A DNA stretch of 64,000 nt from Pseudanabaena minima (GCF_051131155.1 NZ_CP159508.1:2976001-3040000), one strand, 5' to 3'; counted from the first letter of the stretch, positions 16,641-26,263 are shown. Notes: generated by a model from the sequence alone, not told the origin. Numbers and translations are program-made.

Positions 16641-17933
16641 CTACGCCTCGATTAGTTTTTTCTGTTTCAGCAAATCCACCACAATCGGATGCACGTCATA
16701 CCACAGCGAAGCATTCATATACTCCAATACCATCAAGCCATGTAAAAGTTTTACAAAACCTTCATTACTAGAATCCTCAGCTTCCGAAGTCTTGTATATC
16801 TGTACCAACAAATCATAAAGACTACTACCAATCTGCCGCGTAAAATCATGACGCAAATTCTGCAAGGCAGTATTGAGAATCTCTTGATCGATAATGATAT
16901 CTTCGCGATCTGGCTCAATCTCAATTTGCACCATACATTCCGTACAACATTCTCGCGCAATCCTCACCAATTCCCGCATCACCCCACCACTCTTTAACAC
17001 CATCTCACGAGCAGTTTGCGGCTCGATCAATCCATCAGGAATACGTTTTTCTAGTACTTCCAGAAATATATTTAGGTTTTTAGCAATTGGTTCCACTTCT
17101 GGATTACGGCGATCATCTTTTGGAAAAAACTTAGCCACAGGGAACAGATGCGGACGCACCACACCCTCAGAATTAAGAGCCCCCATTACTTGCGGCTCTT
17201 GAATTGCTGAAACAGGAATTGTAAACACAATCCGAATATGGGGTGAAAATAGAGCCTTGATATTATCGCGATAAATCTTTCCAACCAACGGCAGATCCAA
17301 CTTATCCAAATCGTCAATGATTACAATTACAGTCTTCTTTGTCTTAATTTGAATGGCAGCCGCAAGACGATCAATTTTGCCCACTAGGTCAGAAAATTTT
17401 TTCTCAAAAGTTTTCTCTAACTCATCACGAAAAGAATGTTCCCTTTGCAATTTTGCCGTAAATACATCTAAAAATTCAACCTCAAATCCTAACTCCCCTA
17501 TGGTTTCTTCGCCTTGCGTTTGCTTGCGAGTTGTCGTATTCCAACCTAAAACAGTTTGCTGGATATCTCCTGCGACATTTATGCCTAATTTTTTGGCATG
17601 ACTAAGCATCAACAAAGCGATCGCGTACAAAATATTCGTATGTGTTACCGCCGTCATCTCGATCAGATCGGCGATCGAGAAAAACACCACATAATGTTGC
17701 TCGGACATTTCATTGGCTAATCGCTTCAACAGAGTTGACTTACCGCAACCACGATGCCCCGCAAAAATAAATTTGCCATTCTTTTCAGATGCCTCAATTT
17801 CGCGCCTCAGTCTAACCTTGACCTCTAGCCCATAATCCACCCGAAATTTTGCAATATCCTCGGCTTCAACTAGCGGGAACAGATCCAAGTCTTTATAAAT
17901 TTGTTGAAATTTTGCGAGAAGTTCAAGATCCAT
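16641..17933 (-). CDS. P-loop ATPase partner of the TPR protein
   Basis: The 430-residue ATPase has Walker A GHRGCGKST at residues 59-67 and Walker B VIVIIDDLDKLD with the acidic cluster at 207-213, followed by a sensor-like IRIVFTIPVSA segment. An arginine-rich region and a winged-helix-like C-terminus (SSLYDLLVQIYKTSE, MVLEYMNASLWYDVHPIVVD) complete it. The layout resembles KAP/STAND-like or AAA-type regulatory ATPases. It precedes the TPR gene in an operon. Function unknown; a signalling or conflict role is inferred from the ATPase plus TPR pairing. No nuclease, TIR or other effector domain is seen in either partner. Confidence 0.7.
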   Translation of the reverse strand: MDLELLAKFQQIYKDLDLFPLVEAEDIAKFRVDYGLEVKVRLRREIEASEKNGKFIFAGHRGCGKSTLLKRLANEMSEQHYVVFFSIADLIEMTAVTHTNILYAIALLMLSHAKKLGINVAGDIQQTVLGWNTTTRKQTQGEETIGELGFEVEFLDVFTAKLQREHSFRDELEKTFEKKFSDLVGKIDRLAAAIQIKTKKTVIVIIDDLDKLDLPLVGKIYRDNIKALFSPHIRIVFTIPVSAIQEPQVMGALNSEGVVRPHLFPVAKFFPKDDRRNPEVEPIAKNLNIFLEVLEKRIPDGLIEPQTAREMVLKSGGVMRELVRIARECCTECMVQIEIEPDREDIIIDQEILNTALQNLRHDFTRQIGSSLYDLLVQIYKTSEAEDSSNEGFVKLLHGLMVLEYMNASLWYDVHPIVVDLLKQKKLIEA

Positions 17934-18030
17934 AATTGCCGCAGATAATAGCTAGGTAAGCAAATAATGCCATCATACCAATGAAAGTAATAGCTAGAAA
18001 AATTACGATTTTTAGGATTTTGGCGATCGC

Positions 18031-18471
18031 TTATTCACCATCTGCCAAAATCAAGGCGATCGCTTGATCGATAATAGTATTGCGATCAACCATTGCGGCT
18101 AATTGTTGCACTGAATAACAACCACCAAAAGCCTCAGCCGCCGCACCTGATAGAGCAACTCGATAAGCATCATTGATTGCTTCCCTCAATTCCTCCATCG
18201 ATAAATAATTGCCACCAGCTTTACGCCGACGATTGGTTTTTTGAATTTCATACACAGCATTCTCAATGGAAGCATCCCACGATCGCGTTGTTCTTCCTTC
18301 TGCTTGACGTTTGATTAAATGCAATAAGAGGATCTTGGAAAAGCTGGAGATTTTATTCAGCTTGTCGTCTTTGATCATTTCCGTCATTTCCTCAACCAAC
18401 AGCAAAGCCTCATGGATATTGCCACCAAGTAAAAACCCCTTAAGTTCTAACAACTCTTCCATCGCATTCAC
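18031..18471 (-). CDS. DUF29-like small helical protein
   Basis: This 146-residue, largely helical protein contains SSFSKILLLHLIKRQAEGRT and TRSWDASIENAVYEIQ. The pattern resembles cyanobacterial DUF29-type proteins, whose biochemical role is unknown. It lies about 100 bp upstream of the ATPase gene on the same strand and may be its first operon member. ATG at 18471 is preferred; a second in-frame ATG follows two codons later. No catalytic motif is visible. Confidence 0.5.
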   Translation of the reverse strand: MNAMEELLELKGFLLGGNIHEALLLVEEMTEMIKDDKLNKISSFSKILLLHLIKRQAEGRTTRSWDASIENAVYEIQKTNRRRKAGGNYLSMEELREAINDAYRVALSGAAAEAFGGCYSVQQLAAMVDRNTIIDQAIALILADGE

Positions 18472-18603
18472 CTCTTACCTCAGTTCATCGCAATTGTTAT
18501 CAAATGTCGCTTTTACATTATTTACACCACAAAGTTTACTAATGCCTTCATTTTACATCAGCCACAGGAAAATGCTTTGGTCTACAAATCTACTCAGGCA
18601 ACG

Positions 18604-18710
18604 TCAGTTCGACGAAAACAGCAAATGGTAAGAACCGCTTAGCGGTTCTTACCATTTGCTGCCATTAGCGGTGTTCTTCGCACGCCGCTAATGGCTATAT
18701 CAAACTCATG
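18604..18710. mobile_element. Family A MITE, second intact 107-bp copy
   Basis: The core has the same length as the copy at 10476, with TCAGTTCGACGAAA at the left end, two hairpins at matching places, and ATCAAACTCATG at the right end. The flanks CTCAGGCAACG and CTAAGGCAAAT agree at 8 of 11 positions and look like an aged target duplication. The right flank begins with the narB stop codon. Confidence 0.75.
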
Positions 18711-20876
18711 CTAAGGCAAATGAACTAGGGCGATCGCCACCGCACAAGCCTTTAATTCTGGCTGCTTTGAGTCAGGATCAGCTTCAGGATGAGTGAGCGC
18801 ATTTGCCTCTGCATGATCTGCCCAGAGAGTTCCCCAATGCATTGGCACAAATAATACGCCTCTTGAAATCGCCTCAGTTACCAGTGCAGGAAATTTGGAA
18901 GAACCACGACGCGATCGCACTTCTACTAGATCGCCGTTATGAATGCCAAACTTGTTGGCATCCTTGGGATGAATTTCGATAAAGGGATTGGGATGCATCT
19001 GACGGATTTTGTCAATGCGCCCTGTGCGGGTTTGCGTGTGCCAATGCCCGTATAGCCTACCAGTGGTGAGAATAAAGGGATACTGCTCATCAGGAGATTC
19101 AAACACACCTTGGGAATGATAAGCACCAAATCTTGCTTTGCGATCGCTGGTATGGAATTGCAAATCAGTATAGAGACGCTTGTGATGATTCTCGTCTTGT
19201 TCGGGATTTTGATCGGAACTGTTCCATTGCAGAGCGCCCATTTTAGCAAGCTTTGCATGGCTGATACCTGTCATATCGCAGGGGCGATCGCGAGTGATCT
19301 GCACAAACTCCTCATGAACATCAGCAGAAGTTTGGAATTGGAACTTGTCAGCAAAACCAAGGCGACGACCAACTTCAGCAAAAATCGCCCAATCATCACG
19401 GGCTTCACCGAGGGGGGGCTGAAAGGCTTGGCAGAGAGTAACACAGCGCTCGGAATTAGTCATTGTGCCAGTCTTTTCGCTCCATTGCGTAGCGGGGAGG
19501 AGAATATGAGCAAAAGCCGAGGTTTCAATTGGATAATATGCATCTTGATAAACGGTAAAAGGCGATCGCCTTAGCGCCGCTTTAGTGCGTACTAGATCGG
19601 GAAAACTAACGGCGGGATTTGTCGCGGCAATCCAGAGGAAATCTACTTCACCAGATTCCAAACCGCGAATCATATCCCAAGCTGTGCGCCCGACTTGGGC
19701 AGAAATTTGTCCAGATGGTAACCCCCAAAATGTTTCCAATTCAGCACGGTGTTGAGGATTAGTGACAAATCTATACCCAGGCAGTAAATGCGCTAAGCCC
19801 CCTGCTTCTCTGCCTCCCATCGCATTGGGTTGACCAGTCAATGAGAATGGACCAGCACCAGCTTTGCCAATTTGAGCTGTTAGCAAATGCAGATTAATAA
19901 TGCATTGGACTTTGGCTGTGCCTTGAGTGGATTGATTGACACCCATTGACCAAATGGAGAGAACTCGTGGTGATTCTGCCCAATATTTAGCCGCTAGTTC
20001 CAAATCGTCAACATTAATGCCACAGCGACGCGCCACGAATTCGGGTGTATAGAGTTGCGTGATTTCTGCCAATTCGGCAAATCCATTGGTGTGTTGTTCA
20101 ATAAATTGGCGATCGCATTTTCCCCATTGCAATAACAAATGGGCGATACCATTTAGTAAATCAATATCCGTCCCAGGTTGAATCGCTAAGTGGAGATCTG
20201 CAACCTCGGCGGTTTGGGTGCGGCGCGGATCGATGACGACTAGTTTTACATGGGAATTCTTTTTATGATGACGACGGAAGCGATTGAAAATAATCGGATG
20301 GCATTCGGCGGTATTTGTGCCGATCGCGAATAGACAATCGGTAATATCTAAATCTTCATAGCAACAGGGGGGACCATCGGAGCCAAAACTTTTGACATAG
20401 CCCGAAACTGCCGACGACATACAAAGCCGCGAATTAGCATCAAAATTATTGGTTCCCAAACAGCCTTTCAATAATTTCTGAGCAATGTAATAATCTTCAG
20501 TTTGAAATTGTCCCGAACCATACATACAGAGAGCATCTGCTCCCTTGGTAGCGATTACATGCTGCATCCGTGTAACGATCGCATCGAGAGCTTCATCCCA
20601 ACTGACTTGGCGAAATTCGTCATCAAGGCGATCACGCATCATCGGATGCAATAGGCGATCCTTTTGAATTGATTCGGCAATTGTCGCACCCTTGACACAG
20701 ACCATGCCTTGACTGGATGGATGAGCGCGATCGCCTCTAACTTTGAAGCGATCGGGAAATTTGACTGTTGGTTGATTAGTGGTTTCCACAATCTCCAAAC
20801 CGCAACCAACACCACAATAAGGACAGAGGGTTTTGACGATTTGGGGTGTGGTTGAGGCAGGAATAGGTGCAGACAT
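18711..20876 (-). CDS. narB: Ferredoxin-dependent nitrate reductase NarB
   Basis: This 721-residue molybdopterin oxidoreductase reduces nitrate to nitrite. An N-terminal [4Fe-4S] cluster is ligated by Cys18, Cys21 and Cys25 (LCPYCGVGCGLE) and a fourth Cys in GMVCVKG. Further MGD-binding blocks are FDANSRLCMSSAVSGY, AIGTNTAECHPIIFNR and LTGQPNAMGGREAGG, and the C-terminal domain includes GHWHTQTRTGRI. The short length and absence of membrane or NAD-binding modules fit the cyanobacterial ferredoxin type. It is the last gene of the nitrate cluster, 14 bp after nrtC. Confidence 0.95.
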   Translation of the reverse strand: MSAPIPASTTPQIVKTLCPYCGVGCGLEIVETTNQPTVKFPDRFKVRGDRAHPSSQGMVCVKGATIAESIQKDRLLHPMMRDRLDDEFRQVSWDEALDAIVTRMQHVIATKGADALCMYGSGQFQTEDYYIAQKLLKGCLGTNNFDANSRLCMSSAVSGYVKSFGSDGPPCCYEDLDITDCLFAIGTNTAECHPIIFNRFRRHHKKNSHVKLVVIDPRRTQTAEVADLHLAIQPGTDIDLLNGIAHLLLQWGKCDRQFIEQHTNGFAELAEITQLYTPEFVARRCGINVDDLELAAKYWAESPRVLSIWSMGVNQSTQGTAKVQCIINLHLLTAQIGKAGAGPFSLTGQPNAMGGREAGGLAHLLPGYRFVTNPQHRAELETFWGLPSGQISAQVGRTAWDMIRGLESGEVDFLWIAATNPAVSFPDLVRTKAALRRSPFTVYQDAYYPIETSAFAHILLPATQWSEKTGTMTNSERCVTLCQAFQPPLGEARDDWAIFAEVGRRLGFADKFQFQTSADVHEEFVQITRDRPCDMTGISHAKLAKMGALQWNSSDQNPEQDENHHKRLYTDLQFHTSDRKARFGAYHSQGVFESPDEQYPFILTTGRLYGHWHTQTRTGRIDKIRQMHPNPFIEIHPKDANKFGIHNGDLVEVRSRRGSSKFPALVTEAISRGVLFVPMHWGTLWADHAEANALTHPEADPDSKQPELKACAVAIALVHLP

Positions 20877-20890
20877 AGACAGTTATTGAG

Positions 20891-22909
20891 CTATTGACGA
20901 ACAGCTACTTTTTTGGAGGCAAAACCTTTAATGGGATCAAAATAGCTAGTTTCCGTGAATTGTGAGTATGGCATAGATTGCAAAGCCGCGATCGGATCAG
21001 ATGGATCAAAAACTGAACCATCGGCTAAAACAATTGGCGATTTATCCTCTTCGATAATGGGAATCTCTAATTCCTTCGCAGCTTGCTGATAAACATCTGT
21101 GGCAAGCAGGTTATAAATAACTTCTGCATGATTCTCTGGGAAATTGACTAATCCCCAACGCGCCATTTGTGCTAGCACCCATAACTGCTCTTTGCGTGAT
21201 GGCATATTACCGACACCAAATTGACAGAAATCTTTCTCATACTTTGCTTCCATTGTATTGACCCGATAGGGTCCCGCAAATCCTGGACGAATATAGACAG
21301 GATCAAGATTGAGGTATTTCGGACTTGCCAAAGTCAGCACCACTTCGTCCCGATTTTCCAACGGTTCACAGAACTGAGATGCTTCTAATAGAGCCTTAAC
21401 TAGCTCTAAATGGGTATTGGGATATTGTTCAGCCCAATCTTTACGAACACCTAATACTTTCTCTGGATGTCCACGCCAAATATCGAGATCCGTCGCTACC
21501 ACAAAGCCAACATTACTATTGACCGCACGAACGTTCCAAGGTTCGCCCACGCAGTAACCGATGATATTATTTGCCATCAAGTTAGAAACCATCTGTGGCG
21601 GTGGAATCACGATGACATCCACATCTTGATCAGGCTGAATACCACCACTGGCTAGCCAATGCCGAAGCATCAAGTTATGCATTGAGGCATGGTGTACCAT
21701 GCCCATTGCAGGATTATACGCATCTGCAAATTTATCGACATAGGCTTTTAGGGATGCGAGATCATGTACGCCCTCATCATGGAGCCTATTACTGAGGGTG
21801 ATTGCATTGCCATTACGACTCAAGGTTAAAGAAGTAACTACAGGGACAGGAATCTTGCTACCCATGCCAAGGCTAATCGCAAGGGGCATCCCTGCAACCA
21901 TTTGCGCGGCATCAAGACGACCTTCGCGAATTCCTTCCGCAAGATCATTCCAGCTATTTTCTTTGGAGAGAGTAACGTCTAGCCCATATTTGGCAAATAA
22001 TCCTTTCTCTTGAGCAATTACAAAGGGAGCACAATCGGTGAGGGGAATGTAGCCAATCGTGAGATTGGTTTTTTCGATATTTCCCAAACTGATCGCTGCT
22101 GTATTCTTGTTTTTAGCGCGTTCAATTTTGATTTGCTTCTGACGATCGAGGAAGCTAACAACTTCACCTCTGAGTCGATAATAATTCGGGTGATTGACGG
22201 ACTCAAGCCTTTTGCGTGGATGAGGTAAATCAACGGTGAGAACCTGACCAATTTTTGCTTCTGGGCCGTTGGTCATCATGACAATGCGATCGCTCAATAG
22301 CAAAGCTTCATCGACATCATGGGTAATCATTACCGCCGAGATTTTGCTTTCATCACAAATCTGCATTAACTTTTCTTGTAACCGCCCTCTGGTCAAAGCA
22401 TCTAACGCCCCAAAAGGTTCATCTAGCAATAAAATTTTTGGCTTAATTGACAAGGCGCGGGCAATGCCCACCCTTTGCTTCATACCACCTGAAATTTCTC
22501 TGGGATATTTATCTGCCGCGTGACTTAACCCCACTAAATCAATATTTTCTTGAATAATGCGACGACGTTCTTCTTTAGGTAAATTTCTTAAAACCCGATT
22601 CACTGCTAAACCAATATTCTGCCTCACCGTTAACCAAGGTAATAGCGAATGGTTTTGGAACACCAACATGCGATCGGGCCCAGGTTCGTTGATTTCTCTC
22701 CCTTCCAAAACAATACCGCCAGCACTAGCTTTATCTAAGCCTGACAGAATATTTAAAACCGTTGACTTACCACAGCCTGAATGTCCAATAATCGAGACAA
22801 ATTCGCCTTCTTTCATCTCAAAATAGACATCTTTGACAGCAACATATGGCTGCCCATTTTGGGTCTTAAAAACACGACTGACGTGATCGATTTCTAGGAA
22901 TGCAGACAT
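20891..22909 (-). CDS. nrtC: Nitrate ABC transporter ATPase/substrate-domain fusion NrtC
   Basis: This is a 672-residue fusion. Residues 1 to about 260 form an ABC ATPase: Walker A GHSGCGKST, signature SGGMKQRVGIARAL, Walker B KILLLDEPFGALD and switch HDVDEAL. Residues about 280-672 form an NrtA-like periplasmic-binding domain (LTIGYIPLTDCAPFVIAQEK, NIIGYCVGEPWNVRAV) on the cytoplasmic side, which in studied cyanobacteria mediates ammonium inhibition of uptake. Here nrtC follows nrtD, the reverse of the usual A-B-C-D order. No domain is missing. Confidence 0.95.
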   Translation of the reverse strand: MSAFLEIDHVSRVFKTQNGQPYVAVKDVYFEMKEGEFVSIIGHSGCGKSTVLNILSGLDKASAGGIVLEGREINEPGPDRMLVFQNHSLLPWLTVRQNIGLAVNRVLRNLPKEERRRIIQENIDLVGLSHAADKYPREISGGMKQRVGIARALSIKPKILLLDEPFGALDALTRGRLQEKLMQICDESKISAVMITHDVDEALLLSDRIVMMTNGPEAKIGQVLTVDLPHPRKRLESVNHPNYYRLRGEVVSFLDRQKQIKIERAKNKNTAAISLGNIEKTNLTIGYIPLTDCAPFVIAQEKGLFAKYGLDVTLSKENSWNDLAEGIREGRLDAAQMVAGMPLAISLGMGSKIPVPVVTSLTLSRNGNAITLSNRLHDEGVHDLASLKAYVDKFADAYNPAMGMVHHASMHNLMLRHWLASGGIQPDQDVDVIVIPPPQMVSNLMANNIIGYCVGEPWNVRAVNSNVGFVVATDLDIWRGHPEKVLGVRKDWAEQYPNTHLELVKALLEASQFCEPLENRDEVVLTLASPKYLNLDPVYIRPGFAGPYRVNTMEAKYEKDFCQFGVGNMPSRKEQLWVLAQMARWGLVNFPENHAEVIYNLLATDVYQQAAKELEIPIIEEDKSPIVLADGSVFDPSDPIAALQSMPYSQFTETSYFDPIKGFASKKVAVRQ

Positions 22910-22986
22910 AATGGTTTGGTGATTGGTAATTGGTGATGGCGGATTGGAGATGCGTAATAGGTGATTATTTTTCCTTTTTCCTTGAA

Positions 22987-23823
22987 CTACTCTGCCTCAT
23001 CAGCAAGGGCAAAACGACTATATAGAAATTCAAGAATGTAGTTGCGAAGTGTGTAATAGCGGGGATCGTCAGAAATTGCTTTGCGATCGCGAGGACGTGA
23101 GAAGGGTATGTCAACTATTTCGGCTATATGGGCGGCGGGACCGTTGCTCATGAGGACAATGCGATCAGCTAAGAATAAGGCTTCATCAATGTCGTGGGTG
23201 ATCATCAATGCGGTAACTCGATTGGCTCGCCATATTGATAGTAATTCTTCTTGCAACTCTTCGCGGGTCATTACATCTAACGCGCCGAAGGGTTCATCAA
23301 GGATTAGAACTTCAGGACGAATCGACAATGCCCTAGCGATCGATACACGCTGGCGCATTCCACCAGATAACTGTTTCGGCTTTTTATTCATTGCTTCAGT
23401 CAAGCCCACTAAAGCAAGACTATCTTTGGCTATCTTGGTCTTTTCTTCTTTAGATTTGTCGGTATAAACTTGCTTGACGGCAAGATAGACATTCTCAAAA
23501 GCAGTCATCCAAGGCAATAGGGAATAGTTTTGGAAGACCACCATGCGATCGGGACCTGGACGCAGGATTGGTTTTGACTTTAAGCAAATCTCTCCAGCCG
23601 TAGGTCTATTAAAACCCGCCACCATATTTAGCAATGTCGATTTACCACAACCAGAGTGACCAATAACGCAAATAAATTCGCCTTCATATACCGTTAAGTT
23701 AACGTTTTCGAGAACGGTATAGGGACCTCTAGCAGTTGGGTAAACTTTGGAAACTCCATCTATTACTAAAAAAGGGTCTTGATTTTTTTTCTGGTTGTTA
23801 TCTGTAAGATCGAGGGTCTGCAT
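22987..23823 (-). CDS. nrtD: Nitrate ABC transporter ATPase NrtD
   Basis: The start is placed at the ATG at 23823 (MQTLDLTDNNQKK). A possible ATG at 23868 lies inside a strong intercistronic hairpin. The protein of about 278 residues has Walker A GHSGCGKST, signature SGGMRQRVSIARAL, Walker B VLILDEPFGALD and the switch histidine in ITHDIDEAL. It pairs with NrtC as the second ATPase energising NrtB. It lacks the binding-protein domain, which distinguishes it from NrtC. Its place directly after nrtB is unusual. Confidence 0.92.
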   Translation of the reverse strand: MQTLDLTDNNQKKNQDPFLVIDGVSKVYPTARGPYTVLENVNLTVYEGEFICVIGHSGCGKSTLLNMVAGFNRPTAGEICLKSKPILRPGPDRMVVFQNYSLLPWMTAFENVYLAVKQVYTDKSKEEKTKIAKDSLALVGLTEAMNKKPKQLSGGMRQRVSIARALSIRPEVLILDEPFGALDVMTREELQEELLSIWRANRVTALMITHDIDEALFLADRIVLMSNGPAAHIAEIVDIPFSRPRDRKAISDDPRYYTLRNYILEFLYSRFALADEAE

Positions 23824-23851
23824 AGTGATGTAGTAGTTTTTAATTAAGCGT

Positions 23852-23900
23852 TTTATACTGTCTAACAAAGTGGATTAATCCACTTGTTAGACAGTATAAA
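23852..23900 (-). terminator. Strong hairpin between nrtB and nrtD
   Basis: TTTATACTGTCTAACAA pairs with TTGTTAGACAGTATAAA, extended by GTGGAT/ATCCAC with one bulged A. It starts 3 bp after the nrtB stop. It may be an mRNA stabiliser or a partial terminator that lowers ATPase gene expression relative to nrtA and nrtB. Confidence 0.65.
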
Positions 23901-23902
23901 TT

Positions 23903-24832
23903 TTACGAATCTGACTGAACAGTAAACTTACTAATGTAATAGATCAATTTGTCTAGTAAAAAGCCCACTAGTCCAATGTAAAACAAAGCAAGAATCAATT
24001 CACTACTTTTTTGGCTATTGTAGCTATCCCAAATAAAGAAGCCAATACCTACCCCACCTGTCAACATTTCCGCAGCTACAATCGCTAGCCATGATAGACC
24101 AACAGCAATACGCAACCCTGTAAAAATATAGGGAGCCGCCGATGGCATCAAAATGGTAATGAAGTAATCAAATTTGCTGAGGCGCAATACCCTCGAAACG
24201 TTACGATAGTCTTGAGGAACTTGCTGTACACCAACTGCCGTATTCAATAATATCGGCCAGATTGAAGTCACAAAAATCACAAACAACGCTGCTGCTTCAG
24301 TTACATCTAGACCGACAGATTTAAGAGATTCATTGACACCTTGAAAGGCGGACATAGCGATCGGTAGCCATGCAAGGGGGGGAATTGTCCGTAAAACTTG
24401 GAAAATTGGGTCAAAGGCTCGATATAAAAAAACATTTGTACCGATCGCAATACCAAAAGAAATACCAATAATTGCTGAAGCAGTATAACCAATTGCCACA
24501 CGGCGTAAGCTCGTCAGTGTTTTTACACCCAAACCTTGCTCAATGGTGACTTTCTCTTTGAGGGCTTGACGCGCAGGGCTATCAATTTTTTCTTTGTCAT
24601 TCACATCAAAGTAGTTGCGATCAAAAAATGGATGCCAGATATACTGCTGCGTCTCTTGCCAAACCTTTGTCGGTGGCGGCAAAGGAGGCTTAGCGCCAGA
24701 GCAGAGAATTTGCCAGATACCTAATAGAAATATTAGGGCGATCACTGGCGGAATAAGAAATTTTGCTTGTTGCTGAAACCATTCACCGATCTTGTTCGGG
24801 GTGAATTTGGAACTTAAGCTCCCTGCCGCCAT
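23903..24832 (-). CDS. nrtB: Nitrate ABC transporter permease NrtB
   Basis: This 309-residue inner-membrane permease has about six to seven hydrophobic segments (LIPPVIALIFLLGIWQIL near the N-terminus, later AALFVIFVTSIWPILLNTAV). The cytoplasmic EAA-like loop includes SRVLRLSKFDYFITILMPSA, and AVGLSWLAIVAAEMLTGGVG follows. A loop after the first TM (QQYIWHPFFDRNYFDVNDK) is typical of NrtB. It lies 93 bp downstream of nrtA, separated by a small hairpin. Length and order relative to nrtA are normal. Confidence 0.93.
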   Translation of the reverse strand: MAAGSLSSKFTPNKIGEWFQQQAKFLIPPVIALIFLLGIWQILCSGAKPPLPPPTKVWQETQQYIWHPFFDRNYFDVNDKEKIDSPARQALKEKVTIEQGLGVKTLTSLRRVAIGYTASAIIGISFGIAIGTNVFLYRAFDPIFQVLRTIPPLAWLPIAMSAFQGVNESLKSVGLDVTEAAALFVIFVTSIWPILLNTAVGVQQVPQDYRNVSRVLRLSKFDYFITILMPSAAPYIFTGLRIAVGLSWLAIVAAEMLTGGVGIGFFIWDSYNSQKSSELILALFYIGLVGFLLDKLIYYISKFTVQSDS

Positions 24833-24877
24833 TTTGGGTATCTCCTAAAACGTTAAAGATGAATATTTGAAATGATG

Positions 24878-24899
24878 ACAAGGGGCTAAAGCCCCTTGT
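24878..24899 (-). terminator. GC-rich hairpin between nrtA and nrtB
   Basis: ACAAGGGGC pairs with GCCCCTTGT across TAAA. It is short and strong. Such hairpins after binding-protein genes often protect the upstream mRNA and set binding-protein excess. Confidence 0.6.
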
Positions 24900-24925
24900 T
24901 AAAACCGTTGAGTTAGAGATAGTCT

Positions 24926-26263
24926 TTAAACCTTCTTGATCTTGAGTCCTTCCAAATAAGCTTTAGGATTCTCAGGATCAAACTTCACACCATCAAAGAA
25001 AGTCTCAATGCCGCGAGAAGTACTCTTAGGAATATCGGCTTCCTTACCGATCGCCTTGGCAGCCTCTTTCCAAAGATCTTCACGGTTTACCTTATCGACT
25101 AAAGCCTTAGAGTCTAAAGTCGCTTCAAAATAACCCCAACGGATATCTTCTGTAACAAACCAAAGGTCATGGCTCTTAAAAGGATAAGAAGCATTATCTT
25201 TCCAGAACTTCATTGACAAATCTGGGTTATCCAAAGTGCGTCCATCGCCGTAGTCCACCTTGCCCAACTGTCTACCCAAAATCTCCGCAGGTGGAACTTT
25301 AAACCACTTGTCAGCACCGACAATCTTGCACATTTCCTCTTTGTTAGCTGGATCTTCGCACCATACCTGCGCTTCCAAAACTCCCTTGAGTAGAGCCATT
25401 GCTGCCTTAGGATTCTTGTCAACCCAATCAGCCCGTAATGAAAAAGCTTTTTCAGGGTGATCTTTCCAAAGCTCACCTGTAATTAGGGCGGTATAACCAG
25501 AGTTTTGAGCAATTAGACGCGCATTCCAAGGTTCACCGACACAGAAAGCTTGCATGTTTCCCGCCTTCATGTTGGCAACCATTTGTGGTGGTGGCACAAC
25601 AATTGTGGAAACATCTTTGTCAGGATCAACCCCATTAGCAGAAAGCCAGTAGCGCATCCAGAGGTCATGGGTTCCACCAGGGAAGGTCACCGCACATTTA
25701 ACGTCTTTACCACCAGATTTGATTTTGGCAAAGCTTTCCTTGAGAGAGTCACTCTTGAGAGCAACTTTGAGGTCTTTAAACTCGTTGGCGATCGAAATTG
25801 CTTGTCCATTGGTATTTAGCCTTGCCAAAATATACATTGGCACTTTGTTACCGTTAGTAACCTTGCCTTCGGAAATTAGATAGGGCATAGGAGTTAAAAT
25901 GTGAGCGCCATCAATTCCACCTGCATCGGAACCAAGCACGATATTGTCACGAGTAGTTCCCCAAGAAGCTTGCTTCAGAACTTCGACATCCTTCATGCCA
26001 TATTTCTCAAAAAAGCCTTTTTCTTTGGCAATAATTAGAGGAGATGCATCGGTAAGCGCAATAAATCCTAATTTGGCTTTAGTAACTTCAGGGGCATCAG
26101 CAGCATTCACTGGAGCAGCCTTAGTAGCGGTAGGGCTAGGACTAGCGGCGGTTGTAGTTGTAGCCGTGGGGGTTTCACTGCTAGTACAAGCATTGATGGC
26201 GATCGCACCTACAGTAGAAAGTCCTGCGGTGGTTAAAAACTTGCGACGAGAGAACATTCCCAT
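24926..26263 (-). CDS. nrtA: Nitrate/nitrite-binding lipoprotein NrtA
   Basis: This 445-residue substrate-binding protein has a twin-arginine motif SRRKFL at residues 5-10, a hydrophobic stretch, and a lipobox INAC with the lipidated Cys26, followed by a Thr/Ala/Pro-rich linker. The binding domain includes KLGFIALTDASPLIIAKEKG, GTHDLWMRYWLSANG and MQAFCVGEPWNARLIA, all shared with the NrtC C-terminal domain. It captures nitrate and nitrite outside the plasma membrane for NrtBCD. It follows nirA by about 80 bp. Confidence 0.95.
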   Translation of the reverse strand: MGMFSRRKFLTTAGLSTVGAIAINACTSSETPTATTTTAASPSPTATKAAPVNAADAPEVTKAKLGFIALTDASPLIIAKEKGFFEKYGMKDVEVLKQASWGTTRDNIVLGSDAGGIDGAHILTPMPYLISEGKVTNGNKVPMYILARLNTNGQAISIANEFKDLKVALKSDSLKESFAKIKSGGKDVKCAVTFPGGTHDLWMRYWLSANGVDPDKDVSTIVVPPPQMVANMKAGNMQAFCVGEPWNARLIAQNSGYTALITGELWKDHPEKAFSLRADWVDKNPKAAMALLKGVLEAQVWCEDPANKEEMCKIVGADKWFKVPPAEILGRQLGKVDYGDGRTLDNPDLSMKFWKDNASYPFKSHDLWFVTEDIRWGYFEATLDSKALVDKVNREDLWKEAAKAIGKEADIPKSTSRGIETFFDGVKFDPENPKAYLEGLKIKKV

